Shown here: in pieces, positions 28,691-61,340 of the stretch | How positions within the stretch are numbered: the stretch's first letter is position 1 | Layout of the letters: each line of letters begins with the position of its first letter | Assembly (NCBI RefSeq): GCF_964340395.1 | Contig: NC_135550.1 | Coordinates: 29,382,676 to 29,446,675 of the forward strand | DNA: 64,000 bases | Reading direction: 5' to 3' | From: Glandiceps talaboti | Lineage: Eukaryota; Hemichordata; Enteropneusta; Spengelidae | The notes under the pieces: generated by a model | Databases searched by the model: none | Seen by the model: only the letters and a program-made list of their open reading frames with translations | What the model was told of the DNA's origin: nothing | Made by a program: the position numbers and the translations under genes

Positions 28691-29582
28691 ATAATATGAT
28701 AACAATGATTCGTTTATTTATCAGAACTGTTTTCTTCACTTTCCATTTCAATTAATTTCCTTGGTTGACACGTTTTGATCAGTAAACATGTTTATTTTTC
28801 TCGTCATGTGTCTCAAAACATGGAGGTAGAATCACACGCTTCCTCCAATGCTTGGAAGATACGATGCAAACAATTAGCAGACGACATAAAAACCTGGCAG
28901 GGAGTATGACTCTGAGTGTCAATGTCACAAAATACACATTTGAATTATGCCTTAAATTGTCGTTGATGCACTACATGCAGCACATAATATTAGAACTACA
29001 CACATGTAATTCATGTTTGCTTAGATAAGTATGTACGTCGTGCACTAGCGTGTGAATCATTACATAATTTAACTACTGGCGAGCACTACTATGCAATAAT
29101 GCATAAACAAAAGGTCACATTTTTGGGTCACTTCCGGGGTCACTTACATAAGCCCAATATTTGAGGGGGGATTTATGTATTATATTTGAAGTATAACCTA
29201 CATCTTACATACATGCTATTGTATCTTCAGCCATGGGAAATGCACATGGCTTCATATTTTACGTCGATCGTTACGATATGGTTTTGCATCGAGTTGCCAC
29301 TGCACTGCCAGCGCTCCACCACTAGCAAATAGCATGCACTGTTTGGTGTCATTGTCAAAGTACTCGACACCACATCAGTCAGATAGAGCAGATAATTCCG
29401 TGTACATTGCCATCCTTTTTTTGTGAGACGCTTACCTTTGTGACATAAAATCCCAGAAGACCTACGTGATACTACATGCTGACATGCTTTCAGGATCTAG
29501 GACATACAAGATTTTATAGTGACACCGAATATCGAACAGCAGACTTCTTTCGTGTTTATTTGCCGTAACACGTCAATATAAA

Positions 29583-29593
29583 TGCGCATGCGC
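29583..29593. promoter_or_regulatory. NRF-1-type palindrome TGCGCATGCGC
   Basis: Exact match to the core NRF-1 consensus (YGCGCAYGCGCR family). NRF-1 sites mark promoters of many nuclear genes for mitochondrial proteins. It lies 1.9 kb upstream of the DNAJC4 ATG, so a role for that gene requires an upstream 5' UTR exon. Not proven. Confidence 0.35.
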
Positions 29594-30621
29594 CTATCGT
29601 GTCGCAAAAGCTTCTTTCAGTAGGAATTTAATTTCTTGTAACTCTCTAGTATAAGAATTTGTTAACAGTTTTGTTTTATACCTAACTTTCCTTTATACTT
29701 TTTCTCATCAGGGATGAAGAATAATAACTTGAGAATCTAAAAATTATGCAGGCAACCACATAAAAAATAAAATACAACAGCATTCTAGCAAGCCAGAGCA
29801 CATATTGCTGTTGAAGCAATGACATAAATGCTTGGACGGTGCCGTAAAAGAAGCTGTAGTTTGCGACGATGCACAACAGTTGTAGAAAATACAGTCCCTA
29901 AGATTTGTAAAACCTCCAAGAACTGAAAAATAGTAACGTAATTCTGATCAGTACTGAATATTTCGAAAAATTGCATAATTATTACTTCACTTTTCGAATT
30001 CATTCACTTTCACTTCACCGTTTGTATTCCAGCTTTCTTCAGTTCATCAAAATGCAAGTGAAATTGTAGCAATTAAATCGCGATTCGGATTTGAAACGTT
30101 TTATTGAATATCATCCCCGTATTATGTTATCAGAAATTTGATCCAACTTCTCTTTCGTGGGTGATAGGCTTTTAAGTCGAAAGCCGTGTCATTACTACTA
30201 TGTATTGGGTATTATATTATAGCATTATCAATTCCAGTGAATTTTGTGACGTCATCGCTGTATATTATTACTGATAATGTACTCCATTATTGGGTATCGC
30301 GGCCCCGGAACGAGCATAACAATACAAGCTTATTTGTTCTGTTTCTTCGTACGACTAGGTATTTTTTCGAAATGTATGTTGTTACTTATGATTGTCATTT
30401 CCACTGTTTAAAAATACAACGCATTCATGAAACAAGTTTGTCTTCACAGCAGTTCATTGAAGTGTATATGTGTGTGTACGTGTACGTACGTGTGTCGCTA
30501 TGATTAGTATTCAGCTTCCGGGCCGAACATGGCAGACGATGTTCAGCGCTGTGTATATTATACGTTGTTTTGCGTTTCTCGGTCTACAAATTCACTGGAA
30601 TTGGCAAAACTATAAAATAAT

Positions 30622-30763
30622 AACAATAATGTATGCCCTCCCAGTCCATAATGGACTCAAGCAAACTTTGCACTCCATAATGGACTCGGCTGTCGCCTCG
30701 CCCATTATGTCGTTCAAAGTTTGCTTTCGTCCATTATGGGCTTGGAGGGCGTACATTATTGTT
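30622..30763. mobile_element. 142-bp near-perfect palindromic foldback element
   Basis: The left arm AACAATAATGTATGCCCTCC... is matched by the reverse complement of the right arm AACAATAATGTACGCCCTCC..., over about 65 bases per arm with a tiny centre. Each arm holds two CATAATGG/CCATAATGG blocks and GCAAACTTTG. Confidence 0.75.
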
Positions 30764-31454
30764 TAAATATTCTGGATTCTCGTGCAACATGAGGAATTCG
30801 TTTGAAATGATGGCTAGAATTAATCCCAGATCACACCTAAGATATCATGAATATGTACAAATCACCGCTAATTCTGTTTTGTAATATTGTTTTAAAAAAC
30901 CTTTTCAACAGATGGTCATGATTTTAGAGGAAAAAAGAAGGGAAATATGATAACCTCATGACATACGATCCATGTAATTGAGCGGTTTCTGAAAGACAAT
31001 CTTCCTTTACAGGCTGTAAACCGAACTCCAAACACAAGTCTTTGGTGATAAAGGAACAAATAGTTTGTTGTGAATGGAAAGAAAACAATAGTTCCCCTAT
31101 TTAAGGTGGACACAAAGAAAACTTAATGACACATAGCAACACCAAGGTATCCCATAGTGGTTACACAGTGGGCTCAGCTTGAAGGAAGCTAATTACACAG
31201 CCTCTATGAGATGATTACTATAGAATACACGGTGTACCACACGCTGCACAAGTTCCCACAAATAAATCTTAATTAGGGACACTCACATTGAAAACTGCAT
31301 GTCTAATTGAACAAATTATATGTTCTGATATTTCATGTAAGGCAATTAACTCGTTTTCTCATGACTTCTATCTAGGCTGTCTACTAATATATCATTTTCT
31401 TCCACATAGAGTTCTTCAATCCACAAGTAGTTTATATAAGGTGGGGGGGGGGGT

Positions 31455-31781
31455 GATTTTTGTATACTCGACATACCCATAGGCACATTTCCGAATGTGT
31501 ATCATAATCTTATGATCCAGATCAATATCTTGAAACAGATTCACTGGCTTTTAATTTAAAACTTTTTTTTTAAAAATTGTAAAGGACAAGAAGTAGAAAT
31601 TTGAAAGTCACCACTTGGTCGAGTTCTATCCTTTTTATTTATTTATGACATATTTGTCTCAAGATTCCGTATCCAAAGTTATTCAAAACCCATTTTACGG
31701 CATATCGACGGTCGGCTGTCCTTTGGTAATAAAATCTTGATACAAATATGTCACAATTAAATAAATAGATAAATAAATAGA

Positions 31782-31860
<79 letters not shown>

Positions 31861-32034
31861 AAGGTATAGAACTCGACCGAGTGATGACTTTCAAATTCGT
31901 ATTTCTCATCCTTAATTTTAAAAACAAACTATTAATAATTAAAAGCCAGTGATTCCGTTTCAAGATACTGATTTGGATCAAAAGAATGTGATATACATAT
32001 GGAAATGTGCCTATGGGTATAAGTATACAAATCA
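31455..32034. mobile_element. Large foldback (inverted repeat) element with (AAAT)n in one arm
   Basis: The left arm 31455-31668 and right arm 31731-32034 are inverted copies. Both contain TACCCATAGGCACATTTCC, TCACTGGCTTTTAAT, TTTGAAAGTCA, CGAGTTCTAT and GACATATTTGT when read in the same sense. The right arm carries about 100 extra bases of AAAT repeat. The loop is about 62 bases. Confidence 0.8.
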
Positions 32035-32159
32035 ATATGGAATATGATCATTGAGACATGTATACTTGATTTCAATAATTCATTCATTATAGACTGCATG
32101 TCGATGCTGCAGTTGTTTAATTGTTCTTCCTATTTCGCTGTACATGTTATGGGCTGTAT

Positions 32160-32290
32160 GTGTGTCTGTGTATGTGTGTCTATGTATGTGTGTCTGTGTA
32201 TGTGTATCTGTGTACATGTGTATGTATGTATGTATGTATGTATGTATGTATGTATGTATGTATGTATGTATGTGTATGTGCATCTGTGTG
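32160..32290. repeat. (GTGT/GTAT)n microsatellite
   Basis: Mixed TGTGTCTG units followed by pure GTAT repeat at 32220-32272. Confidence 0.93.
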
Positions 32291-32309
32291 TCTTCGTATA
32301 TGCGAATGT

Positions 32310-32445
32310 AAGGGAACCTTCAGTATTTACAAGGGGGAGGGCCGGAGGAAGGGGGGGGGTCACATTTTACAAACCTGTTCCTGGGGGGAGGATCATATTT
32401 TGCATTGCAATGTTTGGGGAGGGTCACATTTTACAATCCGTAGTT
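32310..32445 (+). repeat. G-rich dispersed repeat, copy 1
   Basis: Shares GGGA[AG]CCTTCAGTA, a long G run, CAC[AT]TTTTACAAA and a second CACATTTTAC with 52152-52275 in the same order and orientation. Confidence 0.5.
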
Positions 32446-32685
32446 TTGTGACCAAATTGGAGATTCAATTATTGTCAATGTTTTGTGTGTTTTGAGATGT
32501 AAAAGTGAGATGAGCACTCAACATTTATTTTACGAGTATTTTACATGCCAAAATACAAAAAATAAAACTACATATATTGTAAGAAAGTTGTTTAATAAAA
32601 CGATGTATTTTGTTGAGTGTACCATCTCACCTTATCGTTCACACTGTCTGTGAATGTCGTTGTTAAAATATGATGGCGATGGTAG

Positions 32686-32694
32686 CAGTGATGG

Positions 32695-32728
<34 letters not shown>

Positions 32729-32780
32729 GGTGGTGGTGGTGGTGGTGGTGGTGGTGGTGATGATGATGATGATGATGATG
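32686..32780. repeat. (GAT)n(GGT)n(GAT)n array
   Basis: Symmetric trinucleotide array, GAT on both sides of a GGT core. Confidence 0.93.
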
Positions 32781-32882
32781 TAGTTTTGAAAGTCATAAAG
32801 AACACGGACAGTGATACATGTACTAACATGATAACTTTACCGGGTAACTTTGCGGTGTGTAACTTTACTTGGTAACACTTGG

Positions 32883-33418
32883 ACTGGGTAACACTACCAG
32901 CCTAAGGGTACTCTCGGCTGGGTAACGTCACCTTAGTAGCTTTACCAGGGCAACTTTACAGTATCATTCTTAGACTGGGTAACACTACCAGCCTGAGGGT
33001 ATTCTCAGTTGGGTAACGTCACATTATAGTAGCTTTACCAGGGTAACTTTACACTATGTACCTTAGACTGGGTAACACTACCAACCTGATGGTATTCTCG
33101 GCTGGGTAACTTCACCTGAGTAGCTTTACCAGGGTAACTTTACATCATGTCACGGTATCTTAGACTGGGTAGCACTACCAGCCTGGGGGTATTCTCGGCT
33201 TGGTAACGTCACCTGAGTAGCTTTACTAGGTTAATTTACAGTATGTACCTTAGACTGGGTAACACTACCAGCCTGAGGGTATTCTCGGCTGGGTAACTTC
33301 ACCTGAGTAGCTTTACCAGAGGGTAATTTTACATCATGTCACGGTATCTTAGACTGGGTAACACTACCAGCCTGAGGGTATTCTCGGCTGGGTAACATCA
33401 CCTTAGTAGCTTTACCAA
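32883..33418. repeat. Minisatellite, about six units of 90-99 bp
   Basis: ACTGGGTA[AG]CACTACCA begins near 32883, 32973, 33066, 33163, 33254 and 33353. Each unit also carries GGTATTCTC, TGGGTAAC and TAGCTTTACCAG. Confidence 0.88.
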
Positions 33419-33867
33419 TATGAGATGAATGACTATCATGATAATATTATATTAAATAAAGCCAGTACGTTGGCGTTTCAAGTCAACGCGAAGTATACCT
33501 CAATGATGAATCAAAAACGTCAAAAACTTTTAAACTCTCATGGTTGCATTTTTCCCTTCGTACATGTTATATCCAAATCGCCAAGTATACAGTGTTCATA
33601 TTGTCGTGACAACAAATGTATTTATTCAGATGTCAGGAAGATTGATTTATTCATAGTTAATTTCATTCACTCTGGTTGTCGTCGCAACAGAGGTCAACTA
33701 TAAATTATCATTACCAAATCAAATCAAACTTCAGACTGAGCAGACCGATTGTAACCTCGCGGGTATAGTTACTAGACTTTTGTTTGAGCTCTGATCTGTT
33801 AACGACAGCGGCCTATATTCAACTATGGTAACGGTTTGTATAGACCCATTATGTTTAAATGTTCAAA

Positions 33868-33952
33868 CACGCACACACACACACGCACACACACACACAT
33901 ACACACGCACGCACGCACACATAAACACACACACACACACACACACACACAC

Positions 33953-33983
<31 letters not shown>

Positions 33984-33990
33984 GTCAATC
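33868..33990. repeat. (CA)n and (AATC)n microsatellites
   Basis: CA/CG-CA repeats at 33868-33951, then ten or so AATC units. Confidence 0.93.
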
Positions 33991-35021
33991 AAATTTGCAT
34001 GACAGTGCCCTCTATCAAATTATGCGAAATCCCGCACATTCATTCACGCCAGTCACATCAATCACCCCCCCCCCCCCCCCAACGTTTCTACCGCAATTTA
34101 TGGCATCTTCGAGTCGATAATCATTAAAGTGGTAAATTCTTCTGAATAGTCATGTATAGCATGCTACTGGCTTCATTCGAAAAACATCTGAAGCCTTAGA
34201 ATTGAATGATACCATTTCATTGCAACAAGCCTTCGACTCAAGTGTCATTGAGTACACTGAGTATTCACATTGTACTGATGGGTCTTGACGGTAAGCAATG
34301 TATCAGCTCAACACGATATTGACATCTGGGATGAGATGACGTTAAAGATACACTCGAATTGAGAAGAACTGCACTCAGACGATAACACCTACAGTTATAT
34401 ATACAGTTTCATGTTGATCATGTAACATATTCAAACGTCAAGAATCAAAGAAATGATACATGCCTTAAAACTTAGTTATAGAGAAAAAAGACACTAAACA
34501 CTAAGTACTAGTATTTGTTGGTAATTGTACCATGTGGTTGTATGCACACATACCCACATCTACTTTGGATAATGAAATCCGAGATTTTGTTCATGATTTA
34601 TTCAGTCGTTACTATGGTAACACTGTCCGTGCTTATTATTTGATCATTAGGCTTTTAAACTAACATGATGGTGTAACTGGTGATGCCACTGGTGGTAATG
34701 TTTTGCCAGTCAAAGTCACTGCATGTTCCGTTGTTATACTCATCGTTAAGAGGGTTTCTTGTAAATGTAATCTATCAACAAACTCCATTTTGGTCGATGT
34801 TAGATACTTCATTATATCGCTACAGTCACGTGATTTGACTCGAGGGACACAACCATAACTCAAGTCTTCGTGTTTTGGGAATTGCACTATTTTCAAAGCT
34901 CGTTTGACTGATTTTCGTTCTACGGTATTATTCCCGTTGGTATCGTTCCATTGGTATTTACATGAACTACGTTAAGATTTTTCGATACGGTTGACCAAAG
35001 TACTTGTATTTAGATTGTACA

Positions 35022-35575
35022 CTCACATAATATGACATGTGAGTGTACACATAATATGTGAGTGTACATACGTGCGTGTACACATAATATGTGAGTGTAC
35101 ACATAATATGTGAGTGTACACATAATATATGTGAGTGCACACATTATATGTGAGTGTACACATAAATATGTGAGTGTACACATAATATGTGAGTGTAGAT
35201 ACGTGAGTGTACACATAATATGTGAGTGTACACATAATATGTGAGTGTACACATAATATATGTGAGTGCACACATTATATGTGAGTGTACACATACATAT
35301 GTGAGTGTACACATAATATGTGAGTGTACACATGTACACATTATATGTGAGTGTACACATAATATGTGAGTGTACACATAATATGTGAGTGTACACATAA
35401 TATGTGAGTGTGCACATTATTATATGTGAGTGTACATATAATATGTGAGTGTGCACATTATTATATGTGAGTGTACACATAATATGTGATTATATGTGAG
35501 TGTACACATAATATGTGAGTGTGCACATTATTATATGTGAGTGTACACATAATATGTGAGTGTACACATAATATG
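35022..35575. repeat. Palindromic 19-20 bp minisatellite
   Basis: More than 20 copies of ACACATAATATGTGAGTGT with small insertions. The CACATA-A-TATGTG core is self-complementary around one base. A 156-residue minus-strand frame over it is an artefact. Confidence 0.93.
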
Positions 35576-37351
35576 CCCTGTCATACTAGATCCAAACATA
35601 GGAATAAATTAATGCAGTGCTTTCACACAAATTCACTGTGGTTATAGTAGTGGAAAGAAACCAATGCCTTTAAAATTAACCCATATTATTGAAATCATAT
35701 TTGAGCACAGGGAGAGTCATGTTTTAGTGAAAGGAAATTGGGGGATTGCCACTTTTTAGAAAACGGAATTGGCGAAGGATTACACCGTAAGTAACATACT
35801 GGATTTGATTTGTCCAACATCACCCTTACAATTTATGAAGGCAACATTTACAGGGATTACCGATGTTTGCAATTTGGATTTATAGACGGGACCACTGTTA
35901 CGTCTTTCGATAAAGTCGTGTGATATTAGCCCCGTCAAAATATATGTATGAGAAAAAAAGTTGTTATTTGTTGAAATGGATATAATGTATTTGTCTACTA
36001 CTGATTCAACATTTGGATAACCAAAAGGCTGGAATGCAATCTATCCATGTGATGGCAAAACCGTGGCAGCCTACTTTGATGGCAATTGACACTGACAAAT
36101 TATACCACAGCCTGGTGCACACGCCATGATTTATCACGCTATCAGAGAGTACAACCATACATACATTTTGGATTATTGAATTATGCAGAACTACAGTATT
36201 TCAATTTGAACTTAATAAACATGGACTATTCAAATACACACCGTACAAATAGATGCAATCACAAATTTATACAGTCATTTCGGGAGAAAATCATCGTGAC
36301 ACCTTGAGACGCGTCAAATTTACTAGCCAATCGTTGGCATGGTTACGGTGCGTGTATCCACATCGCGGTAACAAACAAGAGGAAAACAGAAAAGAAATGA
36401 TCATTAGAAATCAAATCAACGGTATGTATCCATGCACATATTGAATACTGTTTTTAAATGTTAATTTCGGATTTCAGTTAAACTGTGGGTTCATTTGCAT
36501 ATATGATTACGTCATATCATGTAATCAGATTCTCATAGTCGTACTCAATTTAAGCACAACCTAATGCAATAGAGCGTCATTTTTATACTTGGATACACAT
36601 TGAGTTGACTTGAAACTCGCTATATATATTTTTTTTAATTCTAGCAGTCCATATCATATGGTTGAACCAGTGCAAGGTTCTTGTTTACCTCGACGTTTAC
36701 AACACTGAATTGAGCGACATTTTGTCACCCGCCTGTTTGTTATGAATACTGATTATGGTAGATGACAAGTCTGCGGTGATTCCACATCGCTGGGGGTAGC
36801 AGATAACTTATGGTAAATGTAGAAGATTCAACGATCCAACATAAACAAGCTTAAATCTACTGGATTCCAGATGTAATTCATCATTTCCCCCACTGTATTA
36901 CAGCCAACAGCCTCACACACACTCTCTAGTTCAGAGGGGACATCAAGAATCCGTTAGAACTGGTAAGTTGAATAGAGCGGCACATTAATTCACAACCACC
37001 CAATCGTCCTCAGTTATATTCTAATGACTCAATTTTCTTATCATCACAGGAAAAGAGGGAACGATGCCTATGAATGGGAATTGATATCTCCTGAATATCT
37101 CCTGGTTATTACAGTTGTCATGGCAACCGTGATGACTATTCGTTGTTTGATAGCGCTTAATATCTGAACGACTGAACGTACAGACGCTGTAATTCCAATC
37201 TCTCGTATCACACCATTGACAGCTGTTTTCTTACGTATGTAATCCATGCCCCGCAGAATGTTTTACGGACATACAAACGCCACATGGCTGCTACTGTATG
37301 TATGACCTTCTAGAAGTAATGAAGTTCAAAGCATTGGTTGTGTGTTGAACT

Positions 37352-57547
<20,196 letters not shown>

Positions 57548-57629
57548 TTTCGAAGTAACGATATATTTCAATGAACATTTTCAAAGACATTCCCCATGGA
57601 CATATTCTCAATACGTCCAAAATTATGCA

Positions 57630-57635
57630 AATAAA
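57630..57635 (+). terminator. Globin polyadenylation signal AATAAA
   Basis: First AATAAA after the globin stop, 82 bases downstream. Confidence 0.6.
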
Positions 57636-59829
57636 CTTTTAACAGACAACATTTACGTGACGTTTGCGCCGTCGACCGAAGGACGCCCCCTTGCTACATG
57701 GGCGTGTTGCGTTTGTTTTCTTCTGCAGCTGTTCTCACACTTTGAATGTGAATCTGACTTGGCAGGGAGACAATGCGTGAGATTAAACTTGTAAGCTATC
57801 ACATATAGCATTGATGTTATTTTGATAATTATTCTCAAATACTTTAGATGATCTAGATTATTTGATTTCGGAATTTGTTATTCTGGGAACTTGAACGTAA
57901 AGATTGAGATAAGTCACATGAAAGGGTATATATTGTGGTCTTTTACTATAGTCTTTCGACCGTTGACTTTATTGATTGAAACATCTATACCTTTATAAGA
58001 ACAGTTTTCAGCTACTCACATTTACAATTGATAATTTGGGTTAGAAAATAGAACGTGTATCGGGAGTTTATGTTTTCTTTATACTACGTGATTTAATTTC
58101 ATAATGGTTTATCAAGTCAATTACTCATCAAATACGACAAACTGACGAATATAATGGCTGATATTTATATTACAGCATACTTTTTGGGAGATATATCAAG
58201 ATTGTTTTATTCAGACTATAATAATCACTGAAATTTGAAGTGCTGTGAGTTCTACATTTTGTTTGCTTCTGGATTTCATAAAAATGCTATTATTTGTTGA
58301 AAACGTTTCGTGTGATTGGTCAGCGAAGTTTGTTTGTTTGTTGTATTTGTTCCTATTTGTTTTATGTACTATTTAACTTCTATTTCAATACAGCTGTTCC
58401 TGTCACCTTCAAAGTTACTACTAAAACTTTTATTTATGGATCACTGTTTTTATTGCCGTGATGTGTTTTATTTCACTGAATGCATAAATATAAAGCATTT
58501 TAACAAACTATCACTTGTCCTCTTGTGTTATCTATCTGATTTCATTAGCAGCAATAGCATCACCCCCCCCCACACACACACACACACACACACAGGCTCG
58601 CGTGTGTGCGCGCACACACATTATGTGAAGACTATGGTAACGATTGACTGCCACCAACGGCAGGATAATCACACACAATTCATCACGTTCAATTTTATCA
58701 CTGTAGTCACGAATGTCTGCCGTCAACGGACATTTCACGCCATATCTACACGGTATTTTTTCTTATATGATGGAATGTATAATAAACCATGAGTGCAACA
58801 TTCACCTACCATAGGTCATTGCTAAAGAAAGAACACTCAAAACAATACAGCTAATCTGCATCTTGAAATTGTAAAAATACTATATAAACTGCAACTCTAC
58901 GACGGAAATTATATCAGGGATGTTATTCCAGTCGTAAACAAAATCATAGAATTTGGGTTATCGCAGAACTGATCAAATTGACAACAGTCTTTTTTTTATC
59001 TAAATTCACCCTATGGTGTAGACATGTACTATTATTATAGTGACTGGCAGTGGAAGAATACCATAGATAATGGGAATATGTGAATATATTGCGACAGTTA
59101 AATACTTGATTGCTTTAAATGACACTTTTGGTACTGATATCATTTTTTCAGTGAGTACATTTTTTTAATATTATTTTAACTGTTAGTCACATTTGCCATG
59201 TTACGTTTTGGAAAGTTTGAAATTGAATTGCCATCCTCTTGTTGGGGTAAGCACTGTGGAGTAAGTATTAAAATACATTATATATTGACTGTTTATTTTG
59301 GCATTCCAGTAGAGCGCCCTCTCGTCATATCTGTACATTCTTATGTCATTATTTTGTTCATCTACATTTAATATTTTGTCGCTGCTTCATTTAGTATACC
59401 TGAACTCAAACACTCCAAGTTTCACATCAAATGAAATGAGTTAAAGGTCACCGAGACGTCATCCCAAGTGTTTTAGTATCCTGCAGTTGACATAAGTGTA
59501 GTATTCATTATACAAATAACGATTGATTACAACGGTGTCAAGACCACGCTCCGTCTGAAAGTTTACTATAAAAAATTAATTATTAATGGACGTTGGTTTA
59601 ATTGTACTCACACAGTAGGATGGTATTTCTGATGGCTTCCAATTATTACACTCTGTCTTGATCACAGGATGATTATATCCACATAGCACTGCTATCTCAC
59701 ACATTTGTGATCTACCGCATTAAACAACACTATTGTATTGTGTCTGTCTCATTAAACTGAAACCTCGATTGTCAAAGTAGTTGAGGCCATTCTGCATCTC
59801 GAATTCTTCTCTAGAATGAAAATAGAATC

Positions 59830-59868
59830 TAATCTAATCTAATCTAATCTAATCTAATCTAATCTTAT
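59830..59868. repeat. (AATCT)n pentanucleotide repeat
   Basis: About seven AATCT units, then ATCTT variants to 59882. Confidence 0.9.
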
Positions 59869-60780
59869 CTTATATCTTATCTTACCTAATTGGTCAAAAG
59901 AACAAGTCCCTGTAGAGCAGTGTTTCTCGGCGAGGTCTAAATCAGCTGCCCTTTTATACCATGTGACATGTCCGCAGGGTGTCATTATGCATTGGGCAGC
60001 CGGTCATCAAACGTAGAATGGAGTGGTATTGCATTTGTACTCTGAATGTCACTGCTGTAGTCAATTACTGATATTCTACTAGATGAATATCACAAATTGT
60101 GAAAAAGTTAAAAACAGTGTTGTATAACACTGAACCAGTGACTGTATGTTGTATGGCCATCAAACCCGTCAACAAACCAAGTAAAAGTAGTCACTTGTAC
60201 TGGTAGTATATATTCACTGCTGTTGTGTTGGTTAGTCACTAATCTTAAATTTGGCTCAAAATTGTATCCCGGGCAGACCATAATAATACGGTCAGTTACC
60301 CCTTCGCAAAGTGAACACAACAATGGAAATTGTCTGTGATTTACTCAAAGTTTTGTATATGGCCGTCCTTTCTTTAAAGTATAAATGTACAGAAATACAA
60401 ACTGTAAATGTCTATTATTAGAGTATTCATGAATTATTCACATTGTTGATGTAGTTTTCTATTTGGACAAATTGTGCACATCTCAAAGAATTCCACAAGC
60501 TTTTAATAAACGGGCCAGTGATACTTCCGGATGACATATCAATTAAAGTCAGAAATTCAAAAATACATACTTTAATATCTGTATAAATTTTCTATTTACA
60601 TGCAAATTCAAAATATTGCATGCTATAAGACTTATTTCAACAAAACATCCATTCCAAGACAGTCTCTGGTGCACTTTAAAGAGATCTCTAAAGACTCTTG
60701 ACGTACCTAATATACAACCCAGAGACAATTGCATAGAATACTACTATGCAAAATAACACCTATAAGAATGACCGGTTCTG

Positions 60781-61340
60781 GTGGTGGTGGTGGTGGTGGT
60801 GGTGGTGGTACTAGTGATGTTGGTGGTGGTGGTGGTGGTACTAGTGATGTTGGTGGTGGTGGTGGCGGTGGTGGTGGTGGTGGTGGTACTAGTGATGTTG
60901 GTGGTGGTGGTGGTGGTGGTACTAGTGATGTTGGTGGTGGTGGTGGTGGTACTAGTGATGTTGGTGGTGGTGGTGGTGGTGGTGGTGGTGGTGGTGGTGG
61001 CGGTGTGGTGTTGTGGTTCTGCTCGTGGTGGTGCTGCTCTTGCTGTTGACGGTTGCGCTGGCATAGGCAGCGAGGCAGCGGCAATGCTGCTGCTGATAAT
61101 GATGGTTGTGGTTTTGCTGGTGGTGGTGGCGATGGTGGTGGTGATGATGATTATGATGGTATATGGTTGTTGTGGAGGTATGGTGGTGGTGGTACTGCTA
61201 CTGCTGTTGGTGTGGTGGTGGTGGTGGTGGTGGTGACTGTGGTGGTGGTGGTGGTGGTGATGATGGTTTATAGTTGTGGATGTGTGGTGGTGGTGTTACT
61301 GCTGCTGCTGGTGGTGGTGGTGGTGGTGGTGGTGGCGGCG
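60781..61340. repeat. (GGT)n arrays with ACTAGTGATGTT spacers
   Basis: From 60781 to 61010 GGT runs of varying length are separated five times by ACTAGTGATGTT. More diverged GGT/GAT DNA continues to 61340. Reading frames here (poly-Gly, poly-Val, poly-Pro, poly-Thr) are artefacts. Confidence 0.93.

Larger units (their letters stand above)
28104..37351. other. Intergenic DNA between DNAJC4 and the globin gene
   Basis: About 9 kb with no supported coding exon. It holds foldback elements (28578, 30622, 31455), minisatellites (32883, 35022) and microsatellites. The promoters of the two divergent flanking genes must lie here, but no TATA box is clear. Confidence 0.65.

Noticed and set aside
30530-30613. 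Plus-strand ATG in a good context (MADDVQRCVYYTLFCVSR and onward)
   Set aside because: The frame closes after 28 codons, with no convincing donor and no recognisable peptide.
34660-34896. 78-codon minus-strand frame (MKIVQFPKHEDLSYGCVPRV and onward)
   Set aside because: Composition is protein-like, but I recognise no family and find no flanking exons.
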